Assembly: GCA_965153455.1 (NCBI GenBank)
Contig: OZ234497.1
Location: forward strand, 6,200,001 to 6,264,000
Direction of reading: 5' to 3'
Source: Sphagnum compactum
Lineage: Eukaryota > Bryophyta > Sphagnopsida > Sphagnales
DNA: 64,000 bases
The position numbers were made by a program, and so were the translations under genes. Below the pieces are notes generated by a model. The model did not search any database and was not told where the DNA came from. It worked only from the letters and a program-made list of their open reading frames with translations. Positions 12,801-25,234 of the stretch are shown here, piece after piece (the stretch's first letter is position 1; the number at the start of each line of letters is the position of its first letter).

Positions 12801-13567
12801 ATAACTCAGTCACAGGGGGCTTAGCAGGTGCCATTGCAGCATTGGCTGAACGGCAGGTGGCTGGGGGTGATACAATAACTGCCCAACAATCAATTCTCAG
12901 TATTTTGCCACCTGATCCAGCTATGGTGAGCCGAAGGAAAGAAGTTGACAACCCTGGAACAAATGTACAATTTGAGATACCATCATACAGGGAGGAGCCA
13001 CATGAGACTGCTGACCCAAGTGAGCCGCTTCAAAGAAAGCGTAGTAATGGTTCACCAGTCATCAGAAAAATAGGGTGTTTAATGGTTGAGGATTCTGCGT
13101 CGGAGGATGAGAGGGGAACAGAACCCACTTCTGCAGAGGTTGAATTCTGGAAGTCTCAGAGGGAGGGAGAGCATGGAAGCCCCCAGATCAGGGATTCAGA
13201 AAATCCTAACACTAGTGAAGGGCTAGCAAATTGGGTTAGCTCAACACAGCAAGAATATGTGGCTGCATCAATGACAAAAAGCTCCGGTGATCAGAGCTCA
13301 GAGCAAGTGGAAGTCGGGACAAGTTTCTCTAGCAGCATTCCATCTGCATCAGAGTTACCATGGGAAGCCCCCGAAATTCCACCTGATGGAAGGAATGGTG
13401 AAGGTAGTAGCAGTGAGGAAGCAGGCGGGAAGAGTGCTGTGGTGCCCGAGAGCTTTGAAGAGCAAATGATGTTAGCTATGGCTCTCTCCCTTGCCGAGGC
13501 GCAAGCTAATACTAGAGTTCATCGAGATGGTGGTTCTCTCACACAACAATCTAGTAATGTGCAGTAG
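9871..13567 (+). CDS. DA2: DA2/GW2-like RING-type E3 ubiquitin ligase
   Basis: Exons: 9871-10062, 10263-10314, 10475-10520, 10715-10796, 10971-11675, 11968-12224, 12335-12401, 12584-13567. All have GT-AG borders and the frame closes at about 794 residues. An alternative donor at 11724 would add 16. The start [20 protein letters not shown] and the atypical RING (CPIC at 59-62, KCC at 73-75, CTEC at 80-83, CPYC at 98-101) identify the family of Arabidopsis DA2 and rice GW2, which ubiquitinate growth regulators and limit seed and organ size. Further matches are [17 protein letters not shown] just after the [22 protein letters not shown] in the 67-bp exon, and [18 protein letters not shown] near the C-terminus, which fits a ubiquitin-interacting motif. 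At about 794 residues it is nearly twice DA2 length; the extra is mostly in the 705-bp fifth exon and the last exon, which has a run of eight prolines. Family identity is firm; the symbol is by homology. Confidence 0.9.
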
Positions 13568-16346
13568 TAACTTGTGTTTTAAGAATGTACGTAAATCGGG
13601 GTTTATGGGTATAATGCTATCATCTTTCCTGACCCATCAGAAAGCAATACAATCTCATCGATGTAACGTGAGGCTTGTCACACCTGGGCTGGCTGTTCCT
13701 TAGATGGGAACAAGCTCCCAAAAGAACTTGAGGGAAATTTGGAAGCTTGGAGGTTTGATGGGTTGGTGCTGTATTATGTCACACTTGTCGAGATTCACTT
13801 GATTTGTGTCATTCTAAACTGCATTTTGTGGATGGGTGGACTGTTCTGCCTCTGCTTATTGGTATAACGGACTCCCTTTTTTTCCTTGCTTGAAACAGTG
13901 CATTCAACAGCTTTTAATATGCAATTTCCATTTCATAAATATTTTTTCAGGAAAAAAATTCCTTTGTACTTGAGTGTGCTCATAAAAATGATGCCTAAAC
14001 TTGGCCATTCATCATTTTTTTGTGAGTTTCATATTGTTTTATTTGCATTTTATGATGCATCATTTTCTTCAAAAATTTGGAAGCAGAAGTTCAACCCTAG
14101 ATAATGAAAAACACACTATTTTTCTGTTCAAATCTCATAGATGTTCCCTAACAACAATGATATCTTTGGAATAATAATAGGGTGAATGGACAATTTTTCC
14201 GACTTTTATTTCTCCCTTTCCCAATCATTCTTGCATTTGGAAGAACTTCACAATGTAATGTCTTTGCCACTTATGGAAATTCTACACCAACAACAGTTAA
14301 AATAGGAAATGTTCCATGAAGTTCACAAAAAATGAACTCGTAGTTCACAATAATATCTTGTAAAAATTCCTCAAAGAGGTGGGACTAAATGAAAACTTCA
14401 TCATCACATAGCTCCTCTCCATCATAGGTAGAGGCCAATAAAAACATGGATTTAATAAATAGATTTTTTATCAACCTCTCTACCTAACTCCTTCCGTGCC
14501 AACCTTCTTCTCCTTTGGAATAACAATCAATTTCGGTGGACAATGCTTTTACTAAGTGGTCTCAACAAAATGCAATCATTGATAAAAATGAACTTTTACT
14601 TAATGTGGTTGATTTTCAACAACTATTATAGCCTACCTCTCTGTTGATTTGGTTGGTGACCTTGAATACGCACCTCTTTTTTTGGACAAAACTTGTCAAC
14701 ATTCACAACCCTAAGCACATCACCAGATGAAATTGGACTCATATGCACAATTCATGTCATGTCATCTTTATGCACAATATGAATTTGCACCTGAAAACTT
14801 AAGCAAATGGCACATATGATCATACAACAAATTTGTGTCATATGTCTTGAAAATTGTTATAATCCACAGTTTGGTTTCCTGGATGCTTTGTCATTTCTGT
14901 GTCTAGTAAGCTTGCCTCTATTGTCAGAAATCAATACAAAAGCAGCATGGTGTCATCAAATGCTCTGCCATTGCGATGCACCCAACAACAAGAACAACAG
15001 AAGCTGCACTTCAAAGGCCTGCAGAAGGTGTCAAACCTTTCCTCTTTTCAAAACCCAAAACCCCAAATCCAGATAATTCTTTCTTTTGGCTACCTTGGGA
15101 CTTCAAATCATGCAAGAAAATGGCACACTAGAGGAGGAATTGGAATTCCATGATTTGTGAGTTTCATACATTCAAGGATAGGTTCATCCATAAACATACA
15201 CTCATGTCATGATCCAGGAATTATAATCTGTGAAACATAATTTGAAATTAATACCGAGTTTTGATCACCTGACAGCAGCAGTGCATCTCCTACTCATAAT
15301 AGCCGCAGTGATAATTCACAATATAATTTTGACTAGCTCTTTTGTATGAAAAAATTGAAAGCCGGGAGGTTTAGAGAAAATGTTCATTAAACAACAGAAA
15401 CTGGCCCACTATAATTGGAAGCATTTGAGGTAGTATATTTGAAGTCTTACCTCAAACACACTGATTTGATTTGAGGTAGGATTGGGTGGCATGCAACTCA
15501 CTCTCTGCCATCACATTGCCTGACTTGAAACTACATCTAATTTTTCTGGAAATGAGAACCCAAACCCCAAACCCTAAATCCTAAAACCTAGACCCTGGGT
15601 TGAGCAAGTGACAGAAAGGCCATAAGGATGGAATGTCATATTGCAGTGTCAGTAAGGAACCTTCTCACCTTAACAAAATCTTCTCAACCATCCTGTGCCC
15701 ATGGATGCAGGGCCATAAATGACAACATGTGTTCAATCATATTGTCCATCCCAGATCTGCACAAATCCAAATTAGAATGAGCATTATCAGCAATATAAGT
15801 CCCAAGTAAGCAAAGTCAAAAGTCTCGTCTTCTTACAATGATGACATATGGGTCACTCCCTGTTCTCCCAGATTCCTTCCAAAATAGGAAGTTTCTTCCT
15901 TCTCCTCTTCAAAGACTATACCTAACCTGAAACTCAATGCAGTACCTAACTTGAAATCTTTGTATTCATTCATCAGGGCAGAGAAACCCAATGGGTAGTA
16001 GGAGCTGTGAAGAAAGTACCTTGACAAGTGCACCCACAACTGCCTTGTATCTCATGTCTAGATTTTCACTGGGTACTGAATCACCTGATTGTTACAATTT
16101 GTCACATATATGGAACATGGGTCAGTAAAACAAGGGGACATATAAGGAACAGAGAAACATGTGAGACTTTGAACAGAGACCAGTAATTTCAGGTCACCCA
16201 CCTTAGTGTCATGCTGTCTTTTCAAGGATGCAGCAAAACACACTGGCAAAATCCAGACAAAGCCAGTTTTCCCATTGAGTGAAAAATCCCTTTAACCTGA
16301 AGAGCTTTAGACACCCATGTTGTTCTCCACTTAGCATCAGAAGAAG
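13568..16346. other. Spacer between the E3 gene and the PPR pseudogene
   Basis: The first few hundred bases are probably the 3' untranslated region of the E3 gene. No further gene is supported. A degenerate telomere-like or low-complexity patch (aaccccaaaccctaaatcc and similar) lies at about 15552-15595. Confidence 0.5.
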
Positions 16347-18080
16347 TCACAACAAGAGCCACATCACATCCTTGAAATGATGAAAGCAACCGGCATCCCT
16401 TGCAACAATATCCCACCAATGCAACTTGGAAATGAACTTGGTCACCACACATGTGTAGGTTCTTTCAGATGTGGAGAACAGTGTCAGGAGGTGTACTGAT
16501 CAACCTTAAGACAGTAGCCAGCTTCTCACTGTGACAGCAGAGGAGTTGTTTCTTCTTCTCTTCATCAACATCATGCAGTACCCAACATGTATCAGGAGCA
16601 TATCCTCCCTCTTCCATCTCTTCAGTCAAATTATCCCACTCCAAATGTATTTTGATCATTTGTGAGTGTGAAGTATCTCCAACAACAAATGAGTGTCTTT
16701 CTTTCAACTTGAGGTATTTTGTTCAAGAAGCCCTCAGCCTCATCTATGTGCCCTGCACAGCCAAGAAGATCAATCATGCAGTTAAAGTGCTCAACTATCG
16801 GTGCAATCCAGTGGTCTTTGGACATATGATGAAAATACCAGAGTCCTTTGTCAACTAGGCCTCCATGGTTACAGGCACAAAGAACAGCTACAAATGTGAC
16901 ATTGTCAGGTCTTATGCCTTCAGATACCATCTGATGAAAGAGTTCTAAGGCCTCTCTGCCATGGCCATGCTCCCGAAGACCTGCTATCATTGCACTCCAT
17001 GTTACCACATACCTTTCAGGCATCCTGTTAAATGCATTCCATGCATCCATAACACTGCCACACTTAGCATACATGTTGATGAGACCATTCCTAACATGAA
17101 TATCTGACTTTAGTGCAGCTGCCACAATGCCAGCATGGAGCAGTCTGGCTTCTTGCAGGGATGCTTTGTTAGCACATGCCTTAAGTAGGCAAATAAACAT
17201 CACAGGGTCAGATTCCATGCCTTCCTGCTGCATTCAATGAAAAGCATTCATAGCTTCTACATACACGCCGTGCTCAGTCTATGCATTGATCATTGCAGTC
17301 CATGAGATGGCATTGTGAACCTTCATTTTGTCAAAGATCTGCTGGGTATCTTGCAAGCTGCCACACTTGGCAAACATGTTAATAAGAGCAGTTGCAACGA
17401 CAACATCGGTCTCCAATCCAGCTTTAACAATTTGGGCATGCACCCACTTTCCATGATCCAAAGCTGCTGAAATTGCACATGCTTTAATAAGGCCAATGAA
17501 AGTGACACCATTCAGCTTTACATTTTCCTGCTGCATTTGCTGAAAGAGTTCAAATGCCTCATCAACACTGCCATTGTGAGCACACCCAGCAATCATTGCA
17601 CTCCATGAGACGACATTTCGCTTTGGCATCTTATCAAATACTTCTCATGCAAGCTTCATGTTCCCACATCTTGCATATATATGCACAATGTTACTTTCAA
17701 GAATGGCATCTGTTGCAATGCCACTTTTGATGATGTCGCTCTGGACAGCTTTGGCCTTGTCCAGGTTCCTGAGACTTGCACAGGCACTGATGATCCTTGT
17801 AAACATCATCCTATCAGATTTCATTCCTTTACATTGCATCTGCTCATATAGTTCAAAAGCTTTGCTCAAGAGCTCATATAGGGATAACCTGTGAGCATCA
17901 TAGTCCACAAGATCAAATCACGTTCTTTCCTTTGCATCAAAAGCTTTGTGAGCATCCACCATGCTCCTGCACTTGCAGTACATCTTCACAAGTTCACTTA
18001 CCAAGTAAATGACTGGCCTAAAACCAGTTTTTATGATAAGTGAATGCACTTTCCTGCCTTATGTCAGATTCTTTGTGTGG
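16347..18080 (-). pseudogene. PPR protein of the PLS-DYW class, pseudogene
   Basis: Intact DYW-type PPR proteins act in organelles, where they recognise RNA and edit C to U. On the minus strand, consecutive 35-residue repeats carry hallmarks such as MPKRNVVSWSAMIAG, INMYAKCGS and DNVTFVAVLCACNHGGLVDK. A fragment KVHSLIIKTG near 18040 starts the recognisable part. Three in-frame stops fall at 17645-17647, 17279-17281 and 17234-17236. Frameshifts lie near 17930 and 16710. At the latter the E region is missing: the last repeat (GFLNKIPQ) jumps straight to SFVVGDTSHSQ of the DYW domain. The DYW part keeps HSEKLA, then is broken by another stop and frameshift. It ends RDAGCFHHFKD followed by MWLLL, so the terminal cysteine cluster and the DYW tripeptide are gone. 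No start codon is identifiable. The copy cannot encode a working editing factor. Confidence 0.93.
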
Positions 18081-19559
18081 GGGCATCTTTGAAGAAGACA
18101 CTTGAAGATGGCAGAAGAGTTAAAGAGATTCCTCGTTCTCCTAGACATTGCAGCACATCATGGGGTCATCCTGTCTCAATCAATGTCCTTACATCATCAG
18201 CAGTGCAATACTGTTGGCACTCCTACCACCACCTCTGCTGTTTGCTTGATCATCTCTTCTGATGGATTCCATAGTCCTGTCAACAAATACCAGGACGTAA
18301 AATTAATGAAGACACAGTTTTGAGGGACTAAACTAGTCTTCAATGGAGTTGATGGAGATTCAGAACAGGAGGGGATAATACTACAGTTTCTGGTCTGTCC
18401 CTACATTAAACACCCCTTTAGTCTTGGGGATAGACACCATGCCACCATCCACCCAAAAGTGCCTCCTTCGTATGCTTGTGTTTGAAATCTGGGAAGTTGG
18501 GATTCCTCTGTGCAAAAGAAAAGCACACATCCCATGAGCATGGAAGGGACTTTTTGGTTACACAAATACCCACTGGGAATTGCAAAGCAAATAAAAGTGG
18601 ACAAAACAAAGCAAATCTCTGGCACCGGCATTTCCAGAAGTTGGCTTTACCTTCTCATTCCAGTTATCCCACAGCTCTAAAGGGTCCAAGAAGAAGTCTT
18701 GCCACAGTTTCTCTTTGCTTGAAGAGTGGCCTGCAAAAATTAACATTGTCTGCCATGGTTGTGCACAGGTGGTATGTGTCACATGTGTCTCAATGTGGTA
18801 GAGGATTGGATTGGATTGGATCCACTGACTGAAATCTATTTGTTCCTTCTGCAGTATGTCCAGATCCCCCCCCCCCCAATCTATTCCAGATTTATGAATG
18901 GAAAAAATATGAAAGGCAAAATGGCACCAACAAGAGAGAGAGAGGAATCATGCACCAATCATGTTACTGTGTGGTTGAGGGAAGTTGTCTGATGCTGCAG
19001 CTGCAGCCAGTAAAGGGTTACCCAAAGCATTGGTTTCTTCTTCTTCAATTGGAAACACTGGCGAAACTGCACCTCCATTGAAGGAGGAAGCCTTTCCAAT
19101 TGGAGAAACTGAACTCCTAAAGATGATGTGTTGTGGATGTGACAACCTAAAGGTTCCGCACTAACTCCACAACTACATTAGTGATGAGAGCTAGTGTGCG
19201 GGTGTTAGAACCACAAGGTGTTGATGAAATATTAGATCATTAGCACAGTGAAGCTCAGTGCTAGGCACTCACGGCTCCCATAATCATTTGTGTTGACAGA
19301 GACCATTCCCAGTCCCATGGGGGTGTCAACTTCTAATGGGGTGTGAAAGAGGGTGCCTAGTGTTATTCCCACCTATCCAAAGCACCCACAAGTTTATTAA
19401 GGGCAGCCAAAACAATGTGTGAAGCACCATTATTTTCTGTGGAGTCAATGGCCATTTTAAGTATTCAACTAGCGGTTGTGTTTCGTTTGGTAGCCACATT
19501 ATGTGAAAATGGTGGGACACCAAATGTGATGATTAGGTTGGAGGATGCTTTTGTATTTC
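18081..19559. other. Spacer, no gene seen
   Basis: No supported exons. The spacer holds a short ggatt repeat at about 18806-18823, a run of ten C at about 18870, and short frames without family resemblance. Confidence 0.5.
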
Positions 19560-19778
19560 TTATAATACCACATCCAATTTTTTAAGTTAATTGCACATGG
19601 AAGTGTCCAAGGTTCAACCTAAATCTTGGCATGCGATTGTGGCCAAACTTCCAGACCTTCCGGTGTGGCCAATCATTGATCGAACTATTGTTATTATTGG
19701 TTTTATGGTTTTGCATAATGAAGAAAGAGTTTCTTAATTAAGAGGGGCATCAATTTATCAATATCAACTCGATAAGGT

Positions 19779-20165
19779 GTGCTGGATTTTTGTGTTCAAC
19801 CATTGATGTTGGGCAAAGCTATTGTTGATGGTCTTGAATTTACTAATGTTTATTTTGACCCATGCCCATATAAAATTTTGACATCAATGGGTGGATCAAA
19901 GAAGGCACTATGGTTAACTAAACAAGAGATTGTGATTCAATTTAATCCCAACAAATTAGTAAATTACACTACAGTGAAAACCCAAATAATGGTCATGCAT
20001 GTTACGTCTTATGATGTATTGGTTAGAGGTGTGGTTTTGTATCCCTTGGGGCTTACCATTGATTTTTGGGAAGAAACCACATACTACCACCCAAGTTGGG
20101 AAACAAAAACATCACAAAGTTTCATTATTAATAAAATTCATTGGGGGGCAAGCATGAAAATTTAA
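19779..20165 (+). mobile_element. Gypsy protease-region fragment
   Basis: An open frame of 128 codons runs through MLGKAIVDGLEF and MHVTSYDVLVRGVVLYPLGL to IDFWEETTYYHPSWETK. In plant gypsy elements this block sits in and just after the retropepsin domain. The catalytic Asp-Thr/Ser-Gly motif itself is not visible in this frame. It is the longest intact piece of the element. Confidence 0.55.
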
Positions 20166-20503
20166 CAAATTAACTATGTTGGTTGGATTTTTTGGCTTTC
20201 CACATGGACTTGAATGTTGGAAGGTAACATCCATGACCAGGATGTGTCATGGGCACAAAAAACTACAAGAATAGGAACTAAACCAAAGACACAGCAAGGA
20301 AAACAAATCACAAAAAATGCAAGCCTAAATCTAATCCAATATTGTAAACATAAAGACGCAAGGCAAAAACACGATATATGTTAGAAGGTGATTCAATCAA
20401 AACTTTATTTTGATAACATATGAAGACAAAGGTTATGACAATAAAGTGTACCCAAAACTGGTGTTGAACATAGTAAAGGTAATGGGAGGTTCTACCCCTA
20501 TTT

Positions 20504-20718
20504 ATACCCCATTAAGAATTTAACTCACAAAAGTTTCCATAAAGGTTTCCATGTGTGCATCGACCTAACTAATAGTCAATTAAAAGTCAATTAAAACTTA
20601 ACTAAAAGTTAACTTAAATTATAACCCATTGGGAATTTTGTTCAAGGAAGCCTCCATAAAAGTTTCCATGTGTGCACCAACCAAGGAATAGTGAATTAAA
20701 AGTTAATTAAAAGTTAAC
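20504..20718. repeat. Tandem duplication of about 115 bp, diverged
   Basis: Two units, about 20504-20612 and 20621-20718, share the blocks cccattaagaattt (cccattgggaatttt in copy 2), aagtttccat, gtttccatgtgtgca and attaaaagttaa. They sit inside the gypsy remnant and probably belong to a nested repeat. Confidence 0.65.
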
Positions 20719-20719
20719 G

Positions 20720-20870
20720 ATGATGTAAGTGATGATGCAAACGACTAAGTTGGTGCAAGCGATGATGCAAACAACTATGTTGATGAAGCGATGATACAGG
20801 CAATGATGTAGGCGACTATGTTGGTGCAAGCAACGGGTGACGGTGATGTTTGTGATAGGATGCACTTGCA
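20720..20870. repeat. Degenerate minisatellite built on gatgatgcaaacgacta
   Basis: Units such as gatgatgcaaacgactaag, gatgatgcaaacaactatg and aatgatgtaggcgactatg recur with variable spacing over about 150 bp. Confidence 0.65.
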
Positions 20871-22479
20871 AATGGTGAATTGGTGATGTTAGGGCCAAAG
20901 GGGATGCTAATCATTTTAGTGTTTCTATTGGATCCCATGTTGTCATGGGGTACATTGATTGAACTCCAATAATCAACCAATCATTACATTCATCAAGTTT
21001 GTCACACTCTATTATAACCAAGCCCATAATCACTTGCGAACATTAGTAGTGGGCCTTTAGGTTTGAACCTACTGGATACCATGGTTATTTAGTGGGATAT
21101 TTCCAAGGATGGGATATGCCTACTTGAGTTTTTTAGAAACATTCATTATGGATCAATTGCAGTTCTATAGTTTGGCATTTTAGTTTGAAAATACCATTAT
21201 GTGAAAAAGAATCCACAAGCTAAACAAGTCTCTATGCAACATGCCATGATGTCGTAGCAAAGGAACCCCAACTTGTTACCAACATCAACTATATAGGGTT
21301 ATCAATTTTCCTTACCAAAAACATCATTTTGATGAGGGCAGCAAATTTGATCAAGATTGGTCATTTCTAGATGGTCAGGTTAAGGTCTTTCATAAGCAAG
21401 TACAAGCCAAGGATTTTCAAATCCTTGGTCGATTTTATTTTGGGAATTGATGTGTGTTTTGTAATATTTGCAATAGACACAAATGCACCCGTGTGCATAT
21501 TTGTTGGAGAATGTTCCACCATCAGGACATTTTTGACCAACTATTTTGGCTAGTTGGCAACATATTAGGGCTTGGATTGGCAAGTTAATGCAAGTGGATG
21601 TTGTTTTCATAGGTACACGAACTCATTAATTCCGATGGATTTGGAATAACATAACACCATTAGAGGTGATCTAACAAGCATACTAGCTCATTTTTAAGTC
21701 ACATACATGCTTGGTGGATGACATCTTGGATCCTAGATGCCATTCCTATATGGTTCGTCATGATGACCGACCACCTTTGGTTGTGGTCAATAGGGTTGGC
21801 CTTCCACATGTAGCCCTACCAACATTATTGAGTTTTCCATGTTCCCATGCATTTAGGAATGGGGGTCCAAGGATGATTTGGGATTCCCATTCAACCAATA
21901 TGGAAAAACCTACTGTAGATGATGAAAGGGAATGGGCCATGGGGTTTTGCATTGGCACCACAATTGTGCAAAACATTTCCAAAGGAGCCCATAGGTGGAT
22001 TTTGGGGCAAGTTATGGATCTCAACTATTGCACATGGATTTTTAGTTTGGTCATAGTATAACAAAGACATTTTGCCCATTTACACCCACCCATTCCACCC
22101 CATCTTTTACATGTTGCACCTCTTATTGGGTCAATTACAATAGGACAAATACATCCTTGGCAATTGTGGGATCAAGGACGCCAAAGGAAATTTATGGGTG
22201 TGGAACAAGAAATTGGTAACGTGGGGGCGCTAAGAGATGGTGGCATCTGCTCACATTTTGCATAAAAATCACATGCCATGCCTTTAACCTTGGGTGCTAG
22301 GAATGTCCCATCATCCCAACCCAAGGTACTTATGACTACAAAAACATGGGACCCAAGGATTGGCCCAACAATCACAAAAGGTGAGGTGCATGGAACATGA
22401 TGGTTACTATGAAATTTTATTGGATGTTTTGTCTTCAATTTGAAATAATTGGGTCAATTAAGGGGATAAGATGTCTGAA

Positions 22480-23010
22480 TCATATTGGAGGATGATAATC
22501 TAATCTTTAGGCGACTTTATAAGCTCAATGAAATGGAGAAAGCCTTGGTTCAAGCTCGAACAACAAAGTTGCTAAATGTTGGTTTGGTGGAATTATCTAA
22601 CAATGAATATGCCTCAACTATAGTGATGTTAACCCAAAAGGACATTTTTGGTAATTAGATTCAACATCACATGTGTGAGGATTACTATTCGATGAATAAA
22701 TAGACTTGTTTAGATGCCATGCCCCTACTAAAGGAAATCTTTGATGCCCTTGGTTAGGCCTAAGTTTTTAGTATTTTAACTTAAGTTTTGGCTACCATCA
22801 ATTGCCATTGAGAGAGGGTGATAAACGCAAGACAACACTTTGGGGAATTGATCCCTATGGGAGGATTGTTTGTATCAATGGAAATTTTTGCCAATTTGGT
22901 TTGAAAAATGCCCATGCAGAATTTCAAAGGGCCATGGATCAAGTGTTGGCGGGTATTGGGTTCGCGAAATGCTACTTTGATGACATCTTGTTTTGAACCT
23001 AACCCCAGGA
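22480..23010 (+). mobile_element. Gypsy reverse transcriptase fragment
   Basis: The translation runs through LVELSNNEYASTIVM, then (after stops) LPLREGDKRKTTLWGIDP, FGLKNAHAEFQRAMDQVLAG and CYFDDILF. FGLKNAP-type and YxDD motifs mark RT subdomains. The Y-F-D-D aspartates are retained although stop codons at about 22658, 22700 and 22756 kill the frame. The thumb and connection follow, with LQAFMGLCNYYWRFVKGF at about 23206. Confidence 0.88.
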
Positions 23011-23439
23011 AATCATATGCACCATTTGTAGGAGGTGTTTGGAAGACTTTAAAAACATAAGTTTCATCTAGGCAAATGTCGGTTTTTTCATACTTAGGTG
23101 GAGTACTAGGGTCACATGATTTATCTAAATGGATTAATTAAAGGTTCAAAAGACCAAGGTTGATGCCATTTCATAGGTTCCCCAACCAACAGATGTTAGT
23201 CAGTTACAAGCTTTTATGGGCTTATGTAATTACTATTGGAGGTTTGTGAAAGGTTTTAGTAACATAACCAAACCTTTAACTTGATTGACACAGATTGACC
23301 AAAAGTTCATTTGAGATGAACCACAAGAACAGGCCTTTCAAAAATTGAAAACCAAACTTTAAATCAACCCCCATTTTGAGGTGACCCATCCAAGGAAGAC
23401 CATTCCAATTACACACTAATTGGAATACTTTAGGGTCGG

Positions 23440-23760
23440 GAGTTAAGCTTACCCAATTTGATGATGAAGGTTGGGAGTTTGTGGTCACATATGCTAGTCA
23501 CTCCAACAATAAGACGGAGGCCAAATACAACTCATACGAAGGGGAATACCTCATAATTGTTTGGGTAGTTTTTTCATTTTGGTGTTATTTTTATGGTAAC
23601 CCATTCATTTTGGTTACAGACCACCAGTCTCTAAAATTCTTAATGCAATCAGATTGATTCACATGCACGTTGAACATTTATCTTACAGGAATACGACTTT
23701 GACATTGTTCATAAAGCTAGTAGGGTTAACCACAATGCTGATGGTTGAGTCGAAACCCAA
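23440..23760 (+). mobile_element. Gypsy RNase H fragment
   Basis: LTQFDDEGWEFVVTYASHSN, NKTEAKYNSYEGEYL and VTDHQSLKFLM are the usual blocks of the RNase H domain of Ty3/gypsy polyproteins. They are followed by EYDFDIVHKASRVNHNADG near 23690. A stop lies shortly after SLKFLM. Confidence 0.85.
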
Positions 23761-24059
23761 ATTCCAATGAGGAGCTAGATACCATTAAGGCTCTTTGGCA
23801 TGGTGAAATGGATTTGGAAGTAATACGAGGATGGCGTGATTTTGCATACCTTTGTACCTTATTGGGGTGTTCTAGGGATGTACCTCAAACTAATGGGATA
23901 ATGGGGATTCCCATGATGATCAAGATATTGAGCTAAAAGGCAATGGTGCCTTGGACATCCATGAGGATGCACAAGCTATTGCATATTTACAAGAAGTGAA
24001 ATTTTAGTTGGATTAACACTTAAGCATCGAGACTGTGTTGTGCACAAAGCCAAACGATT

Positions 24060-24900
24060 CAAATGGGAAAGTAATTCCCTACTACATGTGTGTGTGGACA
24101 AATGGACGAATACGAGTAGTACTTTGCCTTAAACAACATGAAGGCCTTGTATAACATGTTCATGAAAAGTTGGGTCATATTGGGATTCGACTCACACATA
24201 GTTTGCTCCAGACACAATATTGGTGGCAAAGGATGCAACCGCAAGTTTAATAGTTTGTTTTTCAATGTATGGTGTGTGACCAAAATTTGTGCATCATTCA
24301 ATGCACCTACATTTCAATTACAACCTTTGCCGATTATGGGGTAAGGTTACCGATTGAATTTGGACTTTGTCAACCCATTGAGTTTGACACCTTGACATAA
24401 CCAATATGCTTTGGTTACGATCAAACATTTCTCCAAGTGGTTGGAGTTGGTGTCGTTGCCAGTTCATAGCAATGAAAAAATTGCATATGCATAGCGTGTT
24501 TAATAGGTTTGGTGTTCCAGCCGAGGTTCTCATTGACCAAGGTAAGGATTTTTATGGGGATTTTCAAGAGTTGTGTGAAAAGGTATTGATTGATCATTGG
24601 ACTACTTCACAAGACCATCCTGAGCCAAAGGGGGTAATTGAATGAATGATGCAAATGGTGAAGCAAGGATTACATAAGTATGGTCTCCAAAAGGGCCATA
24701 CTAAATATGAAAACTTACGGTTACCATGGTTAGCCATGGGATATAGGTTTAATCGACAAGCTTCCTTTGCATCAATTTCACCATTTTTTGGTTATTTGGT
24801 CGTCATTTCGAGCTACCAGTCTCCATTCAATGTGATGTTATGGTAGTGATGAGTTTGGATGATCTTTTAATGTGGCTTCAAGCATGTGAGTAACAAGCAA
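24060..24900 (+). mobile_element. Gypsy integrase fragment
   Basis: The plus strand shows KHFSKWLELVSLPVHSNEK and then FNRFGVPAEVLIDQGKDFYG. This corresponds to the integrase core, with the second catalytic Asp in the DQG motif. It continues with DHWTTSQDHPEPKGVIE, the region of the catalytic Glu, which ends in a stop. VKQGLHKYGLQKGHT and LPWLAMGYRFNRQAS follow. Frameshifts occur near 24405 and 24490. Confidence 0.88.
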
Positions 24901-25234
24901 CTTTATTCCAAGGTGTGATGCCTATGGCTATGGAAAATTTGGCAATTGCCTAACACTGGGATACATTGTGTTCTACCATCATCCATGGAGGTGGTTATAG
25001 ACCTCGGGTTTGGAGGTTTGAACAAGGATATTATGTTTATTTGCAATAAACAACACCAACTACTTTGGATGTGACTATAAGACGTGTATTTTACATTGTG
25101 GAAGGTTCTAGTTCCAAGAATGTTGTTGTTGGAGGACCGAAATGGTCACACATGGAAAGATCAAGTGTGTAATTGTGCACCATGTCATCTTCCCATGTGG
25201 ATGGCCAAATTGACCCATCCTTAGCCATGGTTCC

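Noticed and set aside
12667-12951. Minus-strand open frame with a glycine run
   Set aside because: It is antisense to the proline-rich part of the last E3 exon.
16652-16858. Plus-strand open frame over the PPR locus, and others like it at 17658-17894
   Set aside because: They are mirror frames of the minus-strand PPR repeats, which carry clear family motifs.
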